Shown here: one piece after another, positions 50,488 through 62,362 of the stretch
How positions within the stretch are numbered: position 1 is the first letter of the stretch
Layout of the letters: each line of letters opens with the position of its first letter
Origin: Chitinophagaceae bacterium PMP191F
GTDB lineage: Bacteria; Bacteroidota; Bacteroidia; Chitinophagales; Chitinophagaceae
DNA length: 64,000 nt
Direction: 5' to 3'
Assembly (NCBI GenBank): GCA_001302245.1
Contig: LGYU01000016.1
Location: forward strand, 186,001-250,000
Notes under the pieces: model-generated
The model's input: the letters and a program-made list of their open reading frames with translations, nothing else
The model's database searches: none
What the model was told of the DNA's origin: nothing
Position numbers and translations under genes: made by a program

Positions 50488-51009
50488 ATGAAAATTTCAT
50501 CAAAAAAGCCAATGGCATACACAGGAGAAAATAAAAAACCCTTATATAGAAAAGAGAATAAGACTGTACATGGTTATCGTGGAGATAAAGGCGGGGATTA
50601 TTGTCATTCCCGGCATACCAAACAAACACACCAGGAAGAATTAGACGAAGTAGCTCGTAAAGGCATGAAAGGAAATGTAAAAAGGGGAAGAAACTATACT
50701 CCACTCTTCAGGTTCCTTTTGTCTAAAGTGGGCCAGAACTGGAATGAGGTATATTCAGAAGCCGTTAACAGGTTAGATACTGAAAAACCTATATTCTGGA
50801 TGGTAGCACTAAAAGAAGAAGACAAAAAAGCTACTATCAGAATAAAAGAGTCTTCTTATTGGTCAGGGCTATATGTTGATGAAAACAATATACTTCAGAA
50901 AGTAAATCCCGATTTAACTATCCAAGATTTACACCCCTATTGTAATTGTTGCACCCACACTTTTAACGGCGTTGAGTTTACTAATAAGTTTAAAACACAA
51001 TCAACCTGA
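50488..51009 (+). CDS. Conserved-looking small protein, unknown
   Basis: 173 residues from ATG 50488. A basic, Lys/Arg/His-rich N-terminal half (KKPMAYTGENKKPLYRKENKTVHGYRGDKGGDYCHSRHTKQTHQEE) leads to TPLFRFLLSKVGQNWNEVYSEAVNRL and a C-terminal PYCNCCTHTFNGVEFTNKFK. The Cys/His clusters suggest zinc binding, but I do not recognise a family. Likely cytosolic. No partner gene. Confidence 0.6.
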   Translation: MKISSKKPMAYTGENKKPLYRKENKTVHGYRGDKGGDYCHSRHTKQTHQEELDEVARKGMKGNVKRGRNYTPLFRFLLSKVGQNWNEVYSEAVNRLDTEKPIFWMVALKEEDKKATIRIKESSYWSGLYVDENNILQKVNPDLTIQDLHPYCNCCTHTFNGVEFTNKFKTQST

Positions 51010-51112
51010 AAATGCATAAACATGTATTTGCCGTTCCCGGCATTGTTGCAGCATATTAAAGATCGGCTCTTCCGAAAACGGGCTGTACATCGTTTCCAGT
51101 CGCCCTTTTTGG

Positions 51113-51143
51113 GTTACTTTTTTGGCGAAACAAAAAAAGTGAC
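51113..51143. repeat. Imperfect palindrome of T/A runs
   Basis: GTTACTTTTTTGGC followed by GAAACAAAAAAAGTGAC: near-perfect inverted repeat of the kind scattered between genes in Bacteroidota, with terminator-like form. The rest of 51010-51230 has no gene I can support. Confidence 0.5.
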
Positions 51144-51231
51144 AATAAAAAATTAGCGATTAGCCATTATAAAGCATTCATAAAATATTAACCCAATCCC
51201 TTTTCAGCTTAAAATTAAAAACTATCCTGCA

Positions 51232-51260
51232 CAAAAAAGCCCCCGTTCACCGGGGGCTTT
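51232..51260 (-). terminator. Terminator of katG
   Basis: On the minus strand, AAAGCCCCCGGTGAACGGGG then GCTTTTTT: 7-8 bp GC stem, 4-6 nt loop and T-run, 30 bp after the katG stop. Confidence 0.85.
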
Positions 51261-51289
51261 GCATGTATAATAAATCATGTGATATCCAA

Positions 51290-53679
<2,390 letters not shown>

Positions 53680-53817
53680 TCAAATCTATCAGCCATATTA
53701 TACTCAATCTATTCATCTTTGGTGTATTAGAAAAAAAATGTTTATCCCAGAGCAGGAAACAATTAATTAATATTCCGCAAACCATGCTTTTCTATTGCGA
53801 TGGATTAAAAACAGTAA

Positions 53818-53840
53818 GGGAGATGAATAATTCATCTCCC
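53818..53840. terminator. Hairpin in the katG-WG intergenic region
   Basis: Perfect 11-bp palindrome GGGAGATGAAT / ATTCATCTCCC with a 1-nt centre, followed by CCTTTC on the plus strand. It lies 71 bp below the WG-repeat gene end and 249 bp from katG, so it probably ends the minus-strand WG transcript. The rest of 53570-53910 shows no gene. Confidence 0.6.
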
Positions 53841-53910
53841 CTTTCAATGTGTATTGTAATTAACTGCTTTAATGATCAGCGCTGCGATATACAGACTAAA
53901 TTTCCTGAAA

Positions 53911-54813
53911 TCAGTTTTTCAGGATCATCAGTACCTCGCTGTCACTTAATACTTTCCCGGCTTCATTGATATAAAATGTTTTGCCATCCACGCTTACCCT
54001 TGCTATACCAGACTGAAAGTTTTCTGCTTCATCGTATTTAATAGGTATCACCTCTTTACCCGATACATCTATAAAACCCCATTTGCCGTTCAGCTTTACC
54101 TTTGACAAACCATTTTCAAAACCGCTCATTGCCTCATACCGGACAGGAATATCTATTTTTCCATGTTCATTAAGACATCCCCATTTTTTATCCAGTTGTA
54201 CAACTGCCAGTCCTTTTACAAACGAAAGTATTTTGCTATAAATAATGGGTATAAATATCTTTCCCTCCCTGTCAATATAGCCAAACTTGCCATTCAGTTT
54301 CACTTTTGCATAATGTGCGTCTTTTCCATTATGAAATTCTTCAAAAGGTCTGGCATCATCATAGGTAAATGGAATGATTACTTTACCGGTTCTATCAATA
54401 AAGCCGAACTTACCATTCAATTGTACACTTGCCAGTCCATCAGAGAAAGAATAATTACTCTCATACTGTATAGCAATAACTTCTTTGCCCGTCTTATCTA
54501 TAAAACCATATTTCCCATCCTTCCGCACACCAGCCAACCCTTCTCGAAAATCAGCTAACGCGTCATATTTTAAAGGAACGATCTCATTACCATTCCTGTC
54601 AATGCATCCCCACTTGCCATCCAATTTCACGCCGGCTCTTTCTTCCCTGAAGTCGCCTGCCAGATCATATTTAGCGGGAACAATTACTTTTCCACCTGCA
54701 TCTTTATAACCGTACTTTCCGTTTGCATCTTTAAACTGGTTCAGTTCCTGCGCCTGTACTATAGAAGTAACACAAACAGCCAGCAATATGGCAACAGCAT
54801 TTATTGTTTTCAC
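53911..54813 (-). CDS. WG-repeat exported protein
   Basis: About 300 residues from GTG 54813, which opens a signal peptide (VKTINAVAILLAVCVTSIVQAQ). A longer in-frame start exists but would add basic non-signal sequence. The rest consists of about nine WG-type repeats of ~30 residues (GKYGYKDAGGKVIVPAKYD, GKWGCIDRNGNEIVPLKYD, GKYGFIDKTGKEVIAIQYE). They form beta-propeller-like or beta-hairpin arrays in Bacteroidota secreted proteins; function unknown. Related copy at 55206-55760. Confidence 0.85.
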   Translation of the reverse strand: MKTINAVAILLAVCVTSIVQAQELNQFKDANGKYGYKDAGGKVIVPAKYDLAGDFREERAGVKLDGKWGCIDRNGNEIVPLKYDALADFREGLAGVRKDGKYGFIDKTGKEVIAIQYESNYSFSDGLASVQLNGKFGFIDRTGKVIIPFTYDDARPFEEFHNGKDAHYAKVKLNGKFGYIDREGKIFIPIIYSKILSFVKGLAVVQLDKKWGCLNEHGKIDIPVRYEAMSGFENGLSKVKLNGKWGFIDVSGKEVIPIKYDEAENFQSGIARVSVDGKTFYINEAGKVLSDSEVLMILKN

Positions 54814-54835
54814 GTTTGTATGTTTAAAAGTTATT

Positions 54836-55080
54836 TTATTGATTTCTTCCGGTATTACCATCTGATAAATATTCAGTAGCCAGGCCATCCTTTTCAAAAG
54901 CTGCTTTTTTGTTCTCAACTGTTTTGGCTTTCGTAGCCATACTCCTCGTCGGGCATTGACCATTTTAACGATGGCTTGTCCAGTATTACAGTTTTAGATT
55001 GTTTTGCTTCATTACTATTTTGAGCAGACACTATATGCGCCCATCAAACAGATGAGAACCATTACGATCAGTCGGTTCAT
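54836..55080 (-). pseudogene. Possible small exported protein with two frame shifts
   Basis: ATG 55080 opens a signal-like sequence (MNRLIVMVLICLMGAY). Continuity then needs two single-base changes: frame 3 gives SAQNSNEAKQSKTVILDKPS and WSMPDEEYGYES, and another frame VENKKAAFEKDGLATEYLSD and GNTGRNQ with a stop at 54836. The junctions are at GCATATAGTGTC and GAAAGCCAAAAC. If true, about 82 residues upstream of the WG gene. No domain is recognised; the evidence is only the plausible secretory start and residue composition. Confidence 0.35.
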
Positions 55081-55205
55081 GATAACATATTTTATTTGAA
55101 ATTTTTAATAATACAGCTACGCATTCCTGTTTTTAAGAAACAGAAATGCCTGCCGTAACAGGGTTCGTCTGGCTCGCCAGGAAATGTTGTTGTAAACGGT
55201 GATTA

Positions 55206-55760
55206 TTATTGTACTTCTTTACCGGTTTTGTCAATGTTAAATTCCCGCCCGCTCAGTTCAACCCGGGCTTTACCATTCTTAAAAGGCAAGGCATAATCAT
55301 ATTTCAGGGGAATGATCTCCTTTCCTGTTTTATCTACAAAACCGTATTTGCCATTCAGCTTTACGAGAGCTAAACCGCCAGAGAAAGACTCTGCACTGTT
55401 ATATTGAAAAGGAATCACCACTTTACCGGTTTTGTCAATAAAACCATACTTTACGTTATCACTGGTCATTACTGATTCTATAGCAACCAGGGCCAAACCT
55501 TCGGAGAAAGAGGCAGCAGTACCATACTTGAAAGGGATCACTTCTTTATCCTGTTTGTCAATAAATCCCCATCCGGTATTCAGATACGCCAGCGCCAGAC
55601 CTTCGGAAAAAGGCCGCAGGTTATTATACCTGGCAGCAATCACTTCTTTACCGCTTGAGTCTTTAAAACCATATTTATTACCGGCTTTAAAAAGTAATAA
55701 CTCCTGGGCACTTAGCGTGGTGCTTAGCAGGCACATTACAACAAAAAGGATCTGCTTCAT
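55206..55760 (-). CDS. WG-repeat exported protein
   Basis: 184 residues with signal peptide MKQILFVVMCLLSTTLSAQ and five WG-type repeats (KYGFKDSSGKEVIAARYN, GWGFIDKQDKEVIPFKYG, KYGFIDKTGKVVIPFQYN). Similar in repeat type to 53911-54813 and probably an old duplicate. Function unknown. The region between the two genes holds the doubtful small coding remnant. Confidence 0.85.
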   Translation of the reverse strand: MKQILFVVMCLLSTTLSAQELLLFKAGNKYGFKDSSGKEVIAARYNNLRPFSEGLALAYLNTGWGFIDKQDKEVIPFKYGTAASFSEGLALVAIESVMTSDNVKYGFIDKTGKVVIPFQYNSAESFSGGLALVKLNGKYGFVDKTGKEIIPLKYDYALPFKNGKARVELSGREFNIDKTGKEVQ

Positions 55761-55949
55761 GATGGCAAGGGTTTAAGAATAGCAGTTTTACGCCATTTTG
55801 TTATTACGGGTAAAATACTATCGGGGTTCGGGGGGCTTGTGCATTGTTTATGCATCACCAACAAAAATAGATTATGGTAAAATCAAAAATGTCCCACTTT
55901 ATAAAGTGAGACATAAAAAAGAGCAACCACATTATCGTTATTTACAGGC

Positions 55950-56942
55950 CTATTGAGCAGATGGATCAATACCCGCCCCGTTCTTAAACAGCAGCCGGTA
56001 ATCACCCGGCGACATTCCCGTATGCTTTCTGAACAAACGGTAGAAAGCTGCTTTTGAATTGAACCCACACATATAGAACAGGCTTTCTACGGTAATATTA
56101 TCATAAGACGGATCCGTTAGCTTTTGCATAAACTCCTGCACCCTGAAAGTATTTACATAATCAGCAAAGCTTTTTCCAAAACACTGGTTGATCACCTGTG
56201 AAACATAATGCGCCGGGATATTACTTTTTGATGACAACATTTTCAGATCCAGTTCATTGTCCAGGTACCATTTTTCGTCAGAGAATCCTTTTTGCAATCG
56301 CATTGAATACTCCTTCATCCTGGATATGGATAGTACAGAAGAACTATACCTTTCTTTCTTACCATTCTTTTGTTTCAGATAAGGATAATTAATATCCACA
56401 TCCATATAACAAGGCTCATTGTCCATACCAATATAGGACAAACAAGGAGCGCCATTTTTCTTTATGTGTGAAATATCAGTCAGCACAGTCAGTGTCCGTA
56501 TAATTCTCCCTTCCTCATCCGTATGGATCACTACAGATTGCAGGATCAACTGAGCATATTGCCCACTCTGCTTTTTCAACCGCAGATCATACTGTACTTT
56601 ATACTTCATTTTTTTATCAGCAGGCAGTGTGGTAGAAAAATGAGTAGCATGCTCCTGGCAGGCCAGGAACCAGCCTCTGTCCTGCGGGTGTACATTTTCC
56701 AGGAGAAAAGAAGATGTGATGTTCTGCACACGGTACCCCAGCAGCGTTTCTACTTCATCACTCACATAATCAAAAGCCAGTGTCTGAAAATTGAAAATAA
56801 AAAAACAGCTCTGGCCAAGCTGAAAATAGACCAGCAGTTTCCTGTATAGCTGAATTTCAAATTGTGCCAGATCGCTTGAAGCATTTCCGGAAATACTTGT
56901 CCATACTTTTTTGGTTTCCTGGTTGAACAATTCAAGCTTCAT
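55950..56942 (-). CDS. PAS-domain AraC-type regulator
   Basis: 330 residues from ATG 56942. Residues ~40-150 form a PAS-like sensor (FNFQTLAFDYVSDEVETLLGY, YDLRLKKQSGQYAQLILQSV, RTLTVLTDISHIKK). The C-terminal 100 residues are an AraC helix-turn-helix pair (LKMLSSKSNIPAHYVSQVINQCFGKSFADYVNTFRVQEF, VESLFYMCGFNSKAAFYRLFRKHTGMSPGDYR). The sensor is like that of the LuxR-type protein at 43024-43782. Ligand unknown. Its possible target is the divergent lipoprotein gene at 57187. Confidence 0.88.
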   Translation of the reverse strand: MKLELFNQETKKVWTSISGNASSDLAQFEIQLYRKLLVYFQLGQSCFFIFNFQTLAFDYVSDEVETLLGYRVQNITSSFLLENVHPQDRGWFLACQEHATHFSTTLPADKKMKYKVQYDLRLKKQSGQYAQLILQSVVIHTDEEGRIIRTLTVLTDISHIKKNGAPCLSYIGMDNEPCYMDVDINYPYLKQKNGKKERYSSSVLSISRMKEYSMRLQKGFSDEKWYLDNELDLKMLSSKSNIPAHYVSQVINQCFGKSFADYVNTFRVQEFMQKLTDPSYDNITVESLFYMCGFNSKAAFYRLFRKHTGMSPGDYRLLFKNGAGIDPSAQ

Positions 56943-57166
56943 AAGCAATCGGTTTGTTCTCCCAAAATAATACAATTATATTACAGAACAAGCCTGCGCA
57001 GAAAACCATTAGCTACTACATATACTGTGCATACGTTACTATGCATTTACCTGCATTGATTGCAAACACCAGTTCAACATGTCTGATTATATTATCATTT
57101 CAACAACTCATACCTGTTTTGCTACAATTTAGTACAAATAGGGTATTCATCATTTTTACATGAATG

Positions 57167-57174
57167 TAATTTTG
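57167..57174 (+). promoter_or_regulatory. -7 element TAATTTTG upstream of lipoprotein gene
   Basis: Exact TAnnTTTG, 12 bp upstream of the ATG at 57187. It implies a very short leader. Confidence 0.6.
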
Positions 57175-57186
57175 CCGCAAAAAGCC

Positions 57187-57738
57187 ATGAACAATCTTAA
57201 ACTGACAGTAGTCATTGCATTATCCCTTTTATTGGGCAGTTGTCAAAAAGACAGCGACAAAAACAGTTCAAACGATTACGGAAATGGTCCGCGTACCGAT
57301 GTGCCTGCGGCACTACAGGGCAACTGGATGTATGGTAGTTTCTCAATGACCGAATACTGGAGTCAGAACCCGGCTGATTATTTGGGCAATGGTGTACAGA
57401 TTGCTATTGCTTTCAGGTTCAATGCAGATGGCACTTTTGATCAGTATTTTACTTCCAGTACTGTTTCCGGCGGCATAGTAGCTTATCAGCAATCTGTTAC
57501 AAAAGGCACCATTGAAATTGATGAAAACACTAAAACGATCATAGCGCATGCCAATACCGCGCATTACAAAAAAACGCAGAACGGTCAAACAAAGGAAGAA
57601 AGAGACCTGGCAAAAAATGAGCTAACCCTTATCACCAATTATTCCTACACCACAGGGACAGAAAACAATGGAACAAAAGCCATCTATCTGAAACTGAATG
57701 GCGCCGGCAATGCACTTACTTTTCTGCAGAAGTTTTAA
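57187..57738 (+). CDS. Lipoprotein, unknown
   Basis: 183 residues from ATG 57187, giving MNNLKLTVVIALSLLLGSCQKD with lipobox LLGSC. After a Ser/Asn-rich linker comes a lipocalin-like beta pattern (LQGNWMYGSFSMTEYW, IAFRFNADGTFDQYFTSS, KGTIEIDENTKTIIAHA), suggestive of a small beta-barrel. Family not assigned. It is followed directly by the 223-bp tandem repeat. Confidence 0.75.
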   Translation: MNNLKLTVVIALSLLLGSCQKDSDKNSSNDYGNGPRTDVPAALQGNWMYGSFSMTEYWSQNPADYLGNGVQIAIAFRFNADGTFDQYFTSSTVSGGIVAYQQSVTKGTIEIDENTKTIIAHANTAHYKKTQNGQTKEERDLAKNELTLITNYSYTTGTENNGTKAIYLKLNGAGNALTFLQKF

Positions 57739-57754
57739 GTGAAACATGCTATTT

Positions 57755-58200
57755 TAAATGCAACGTTCTGCAATATCCGGGTTGCCGGTATTCAGCATAT
57801 ACAACACAGTAGCGAACCGTCATTCAGAACAAGCTGCAACGGCTATAGGCGATAGCGTTTGCATACGCGAAGCAAGGAATCGGGAAACCGCATATGTTGC
57901 ATGCAATATTAAATGCAGCTCGCTTACCCGGCATGCTTTCAGACCTCTTCCTTCGGTCGAGGTGACAGCCCGCGAAGTAAATGCAACGTTCTGCAATATC
58001 CGGGTTACCGGTATTCAGCATATACAATACAGTAGCGAACCGTCATTCAGAATAAGCTGCAACGGCTATAGGCGATAGCGTTTGCATACGCGAAGCGAGG
58101 AATCGGGAAACCGCATATGTTGCATGCAATATTAAATGCGGCTCGCTTGCCCGGCATGCTTTCAGACCTCTTCCTTCGGTCGAGGTGACAGCCCGCGAAG
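57755..58200. repeat. Tandem duplication, 2 x 223 bp
   Basis: Copies 57755-57977 and 57978-58200 are about 97% identical (at least six point differences, no indels). A third copy is cut off after TAAATG at 58201. Each unit has internal inverted pieces, such as CTAT-AGGCG-ATAG and ACCTC/GAGGT around CTTCCTTCGGTCG. No clear coding sequence: the frames through it keep changing reading quality. It may be an intergenic repeat family member that duplicated. Confidence 0.85.
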
Positions 58201-58244
58201 TAAATGTAGAATTCTCTATGATCGAGGCACCTTTATCAATTGTA

Positions 58245-60788
58245 TCAGAATTGCAGGTTTACGCTGCCGAATACACCAAAGCCAGACTGCTGCTGAAAGC
58301 CACAAACGTTTTTGCGGGCCATGCGCCATACAAAATCCACCCGCAACACTTTGAAAATATTTTCAACACCTGTTCCTATTTCTGCATAAGGCATCCCGTT
58401 CAGCGATTTCATGCGGTAATTGCCATAACCAAACCTGTTAAATGTACAATTGTTGCGTGATACATCACCTACCACTGCTTTTACATTCCAGAACTGGCGT
58501 ATATCCCATTTGCGCAGGAAAGGAATAAGATTGATAAGTTTCTTTTCAAAATTGTGTTCAATACTGATGCCTGCATAGCGATCACTGAAGAACTCGTACC
58601 GGTTCATCAGGTTGAAGGAATTTTTATTGTAGTAGTAGAACTCGTTGCCAGGGTGCATTTCCAGTAGCATAAAAGGAATCTTGTCTCCAAAGATCTTACC
58701 GGCGTATGCACTGTACGATACCTGTCCGAAGCGTGGTATCCTGAACCAATGACTGAAAGCTGCATTAACTTTGTTGTATGAATACCGGCTACCCAATATT
58801 CCGGGTGTAGCCAGTGTATAGTTCAGTTCGGTTACTGTATGATTGGACCTCAGTTTTTTTACCTTCCTGTGTGTACGTATGGTCTTCTCACCCGGCGCAT
58901 ATCGTAACCTCAACTGGAATGCGGTATTCACCACCTGGTTCTCTTCCGTATTGCGCATAGAGAACCATTTACCGGGCGGCAATGGATCAAAGGTTTCATA
59001 ACTGCTCCTGGATATATCTGTTCCTACGGATAAGCTGTTGTCAAAAGTTTTGGTAACAGACAGCTTATACTCATCTTCCATTATAAACTTCTGTTTGATA
59101 CCTTTTCTGCGTATCAGTTGGTTGAACAGGTTGTCCAGTGAACCTTCCTGCTGGTCTGCAAATCCGCGACGGCCATTATCCAGGTCATGTTTATAATAAG
59201 ACTGAATGCTCCAGCCACCTTCGCCGGGAATATTCCACAATGCCCCTATCCTGCCTTTCCAAACTGCATCCCGGGTACCATACGCAACATAGCCCGACAA
59301 ACGCAGTGCTTTGCTGAAAGCTTCTGTGGTGGCCAGGTCAAACCGCAAACGCATCCCTTCCATGGAGTTATTGCTCATCCATTTATACCAGGGACCGATC
59401 TCGACCATGCCGAATTTTTTATAACCCCCAAAAACAAAATTGGCTGTATTACGCAGCTTTACAAAATCGGGCATGGTGCGCAATGTATCCATCACGGTAA
59501 GCGCCCTTATTTCATTGCGGGATAAAGCTTCCGGACGCGCAGATTCAAAAAACGCATTTCCTTTCACCGTAGCATCTACCGCAACGATCACATCTTCTTT
59601 TTTCCTGCCCTGATCCAGTTTACTGGTGATGAATGCCTCGTTAATGGCAGTATTTTTATAGAACGTGGTGCGTTTTCCGATAAGAGATACATTATCGTCG
59701 CCAAAAGGCGCCAGTTCTGCAACAATATTTTCTTTGGTAACGATCCACGTGGATTTATTGAGTTGTTCAAACTCCTGCACGATCTTTAACTGTTTTACAA
59801 AATTGAGATTTACTACACCTGATATAAACAGGTTCATTTGTTTCAGTGCCCAGCTACGGCTGTGGATCCAGCAATCGCCTGAAAAAAGATTTTCACCTTC
59901 ATGGATCGGTGTAAACAACAGGTGAAAATATGGTTCACCGTTAATCAGCATAGTATCGCGGCCGGTATAATTATAATACTTATCTCCTATTACACTTACC
60001 GGGCTGATGAATTCTTTACCAAACAAGATGATATAATCATCGTATACATTTAATTTCTGGTTCAGTCCGCCCATATAAGGCAACAGCGACTCATTGCCTA
60101 TACCGCTTGACAGTATCGCCTTTACTTCTTCCCTGCGTTTGACCGGATTGCCGGAAACATAATAGTCGGAGATGGTTTCATTAAAACATACCGGCAGGAA
60201 GGTTCTTCCACCGGCAAGGCTGTCTGCATTGTTCAGCACAACGCTTAAGGGTCTTAACAGCCGGTTGCGTTCAAGCTTTTCTTTACTGATATTCGCAATA
60301 TCAATTTCTGATTTTGTGTAGAGATTACTATAGTAGTTCTCAAAATGTCCGGGAGTATTGGCTGCTTTGTGATCAACCACCGATTGCCACCAGCGCAGTC
60401 CTCTTTTAGAGCGGGTCTTTACCACCACCTCGCTGCCGGATGCAGTTTCCATCTGCACCACCAGTTCTGCTACTTTTTCCAGTTCGGTCAATGCAAATCG
60501 CTTATCGGAATAACCTACAAAACTGACTATCAGGGTATCAGCGGCACTGGCATTACCGGTTATTTTAAAACGTCCGGTGCTGTCTGTAACACAACCACGG
60601 CCATTTGCCTTCCAGTAAACACTTGCCAGCGCTACCGGGGCGGATGTAAGTTTGTCTACCACCGTTCCCGATAAAACACTTTTACTTTGCGCTGCCAGCA
60701 TGGTTGGCAACAGCAGAAGTATCATACCACAAATACCATAAAAAGCACGTTTTCCGGCCGAGTCAAAATGAACTTTCCTCATAAGCAA
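58245..60788 (-). CDS. DUF5686 / carboxypeptidase-like regulatory domain outer-membrane protein
   Basis: 847 residues with signal peptide (ICGMILLLLPTMLAAQS). Residues ~35-115 are a CarboxypepD_reg-like beta-sandwich (SVLSGTVVDKLTSAPVALASVYWKANGRGCVTDSTGRFKITG). The rest is DUF5686, beginning KTRSKRGLRWWQSVVDHKAANTPGHFENYYSNLYTKSEIDIANIS, with long beta-strand-rich C-terminal half ending in aromatic GSVNLQF, typical of an outer-membrane barrel. Start may be ATG 60782. Single gene; role unknown. Confidence 0.88.
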   Translation of the reverse strand: MLMRKVHFDSAGKRAFYGICGMILLLLPTMLAAQSKSVLSGTVVDKLTSAPVALASVYWKANGRGCVTDSTGRFKITGNASAADTLIVSFVGYSDKRFALTELEKVAELVVQMETASGSEVVVKTRSKRGLRWWQSVVDHKAANTPGHFENYYSNLYTKSEIDIANISKEKLERNRLLRPLSVVLNNADSLAGGRTFLPVCFNETISDYYVSGNPVKRREEVKAILSSGIGNESLLPYMGGLNQKLNVYDDYIILFGKEFISPVSVIGDKYYNYTGRDTMLINGEPYFHLLFTPIHEGENLFSGDCWIHSRSWALKQMNLFISGVVNLNFVKQLKIVQEFEQLNKSTWIVTKENIVAELAPFGDDNVSLIGKRTTFYKNTAINEAFITSKLDQGRKKEDVIVAVDATVKGNAFFESARPEALSRNEIRALTVMDTLRTMPDFVKLRNTANFVFGGYKKFGMVEIGPWYKWMSNNSMEGMRLRFDLATTEAFSKALRLSGYVAYGTRDAVWKGRIGALWNIPGEGGWSIQSYYKHDLDNGRRGFADQQEGSLDNLFNQLIRRKGIKQKFIMEDEYKLSVTKTFDNSLSVGTDISRSSYETFDPLPPGKWFSMRNTEENQVVNTAFQLRLRYAPGEKTIRTHRKVKKLRSNHTVTELNYTLATPGILGSRYSYNKVNAAFSHWFRIPRFGQVSYSAYAGKIFGDKIPFMLLEMHPGNEFYYYNKNSFNLMNRYEFFSDRYAGISIEHNFEKKLINLIPFLRKWDIRQFWNVKAVVGDVSRNNCTFNRFGYGNYRMKSLNGMPYAEIGTGVENIFKVLRVDFVWRMARKNVCGFQQQSGFGVFGSVNLQF

Positions 60789-61550
60789 ACATTACTTTAC
60801 AAGCCTGATGGATCGGATCCCCTGATTATCCTTTCCCTGAATGCTGCCCCTATTGTTTGTACCTGATCACCCTTATTGTATATAAAACATAATATTTTTC
60901 AACTACCCTATTGCATAGCACAACTATTCTAAAAAAAATTATAAAATTTCTGTAATTTCCTTCCAGCCAGGCAGGGTAATGATCTTTGTCAAACGAAAAC
61001 AACGCATTGTAGCCTTCCGCCCCTTTCAATAGCAGCATACCTACCGGTGATGCCCGCACAGAAAGCTCCTGTACGCTTTCCATACATCTCAGTGGCTATT
61101 TTCCTCCCGTCATATTGCCGATTGCTAGCGGTTTTCTTGCATACTCAAAGGAGCAAACCCTTAGTTTGTACGCTTTAAACCGCAGCAAAGACGCAGCAAG
61201 GTGGCAGGAAGGGAGAAGGAATAAGGGGAAAAGGTGCAAGGTTCGGGAACAAGTATACAAGAGCATATTTCCGGCAAAAATGGCAAATACGGCACAAACG
61301 GCAGATTTGCGGATTGGAGTGATTACTGACAGGAATGAAAATGGCTGCAGCCCCGGGCCTGCCGATCCGTAGCATATTGCTGATAATTCATTAATATAGT
61401 AACCAGCGTAATTGTGCAGGCACATCGCATTTACTATACCAGCCCACGGTTTTATGGGGGTGATACGGGCGCTGGAACAGGTAATCGATGCATTGCATTA
61501 CTGGGGCCTGGCCCATCGCCAGGAGGTTATGGGAAAAGCTATACATAAAA
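60789..61550. other. Long intergenic stretch without supported gene
   Basis: About 760 bp. Short frames exist (for example 60850-61083 minus, 77 codons) but none has a recognisable start, domain or codon pattern; they look like random readings. The stretch 61180-61340 is low-complexity and purine-rich. I see no RNA gene. Confidence 0.5.
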
Positions 61551-61572
61551 TGGCCGGTGAAAACACCGGCCA
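61551..61572 (-). terminator. Hairpin downstream of reductase gene
   Basis: Perfect 9-bp stem TGGCCGGTG / CACCGGCCA with an AAAA (TTTT) loop, 48 bp after the stop of the gene at 61620, followed by ATTTTATG on the minus strand. Confidence 0.75.
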
Positions 61573-61619
61573 CGAAACGGATTGAAAACCATCGTTTATT
61601 TGTAAACAACCACCCCTGA

Positions 61620-62318
61620 TTACTTTACCTGATATTTCAGCCACAATACCCCCTGCTCCAGTTGCTGTACCGACGCAAGTTGTAAATGTGTGGCAGATTT
61701 TTTCGGCAGGTAATCGCTCAGTTCAAACACAGTAATGGAATGCGGCGTGCTGTCGGCCACCGGCAGTAACAATAAGCTGATCTCATCAATCAGTCCTTCA
61801 TTGAGTAATGAGCCATTCACATATCCACCGCCTTCCAGCATCAGCGTACGGATATTGAACAGTTCAGCCAGTTGCTGTAATGCCAGTGCAAAGTCAGCCT
61901 TTTCTTTACCTGCAAAAATATATGAGATACCTTTTTGCTGCAGGTAAAACAGGTAAGCATCACTTACCGCTTCTGTCAGTACTTCGATGATATGATCACC
62001 GCCTATCCTGTTATTTTTCCAGCCTAATTTTCCTTTGGTATCGATAGCTACTGCAAAAGTGGTGGCATTCTTATCAGCAATGAACGGTTGCCTGGGTATG
62101 GATGCTGCAGGTTGTGTAAGTACTGGTTTTTCACCATGTGAAAAATCCTTCTCCATCGTTACTCTTCCGCACATCCACGCCTGGCTTTTGTAGCTTTCAT
62201 GACATTTTTCATAAAAGCCCGAAAATGTTTTAACGGCCTCTTTATCTCCCCAATCGGCCGTTAATATTTTACCATTTACAGTTGATGCCATGTGGCAGAT
62301 AACACGCGGTCTGTTCAT
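61620..62318 (-). CDS. RibD C-terminal-type reductase
   Basis: 232 residues. MNRPRVICHMASTVNGKILTADWGDKEAV is the typical start of RibD-C/DHFR-fold reductases, and LFNIRTLMLEGGGYVNGSLLNEGLIDEISLLLLPV the NADPH-binding part. Longer than the copy at 44956-45519 and only distantly similar. Substrate unknown; in riboflavin synthesis RibD-C reduces a pyrimidine intermediate, but no rib genes are near. Followed by the terminator at 61551. Confidence 0.88.
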   Translation of the reverse strand: MNRPRVICHMASTVNGKILTADWGDKEAVKTFSGFYEKCHESYKSQAWMCGRVTMEKDFSHGEKPVLTQPAASIPRQPFIADKNATTFAVAIDTKGKLGWKNNRIGGDHIIEVLTEAVSDAYLFYLQQKGISYIFAGKEKADFALALQQLAELFNIRTLMLEGGGYVNGSLLNEGLIDEISLLLLPVADSTPHSITVFELSDYLPKKSATHLQLASVQQLEQGVLWLKYQVK

Positions 62319-62362
62319 TACCGGTTCTTTTTAAATATGTGCTGGCGGTTGCCGGTCTGTCC

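Noticed and set aside
57758-58078. Open frames through the 223-bp tandem repeat
   Set aside because: They depend on the repeat phase, have no signal, domain or sensible composition.
57755-58200. CRISPR-like array
   Set aside because: Only two long tandem units without spacers and no cas genes; there is no CRISPR in the window.
61096-61609. Short frames on both strands between DUF5686 and the reductase
   Set aside because: Overlapping, low-complexity, no start context or recognisable motif.
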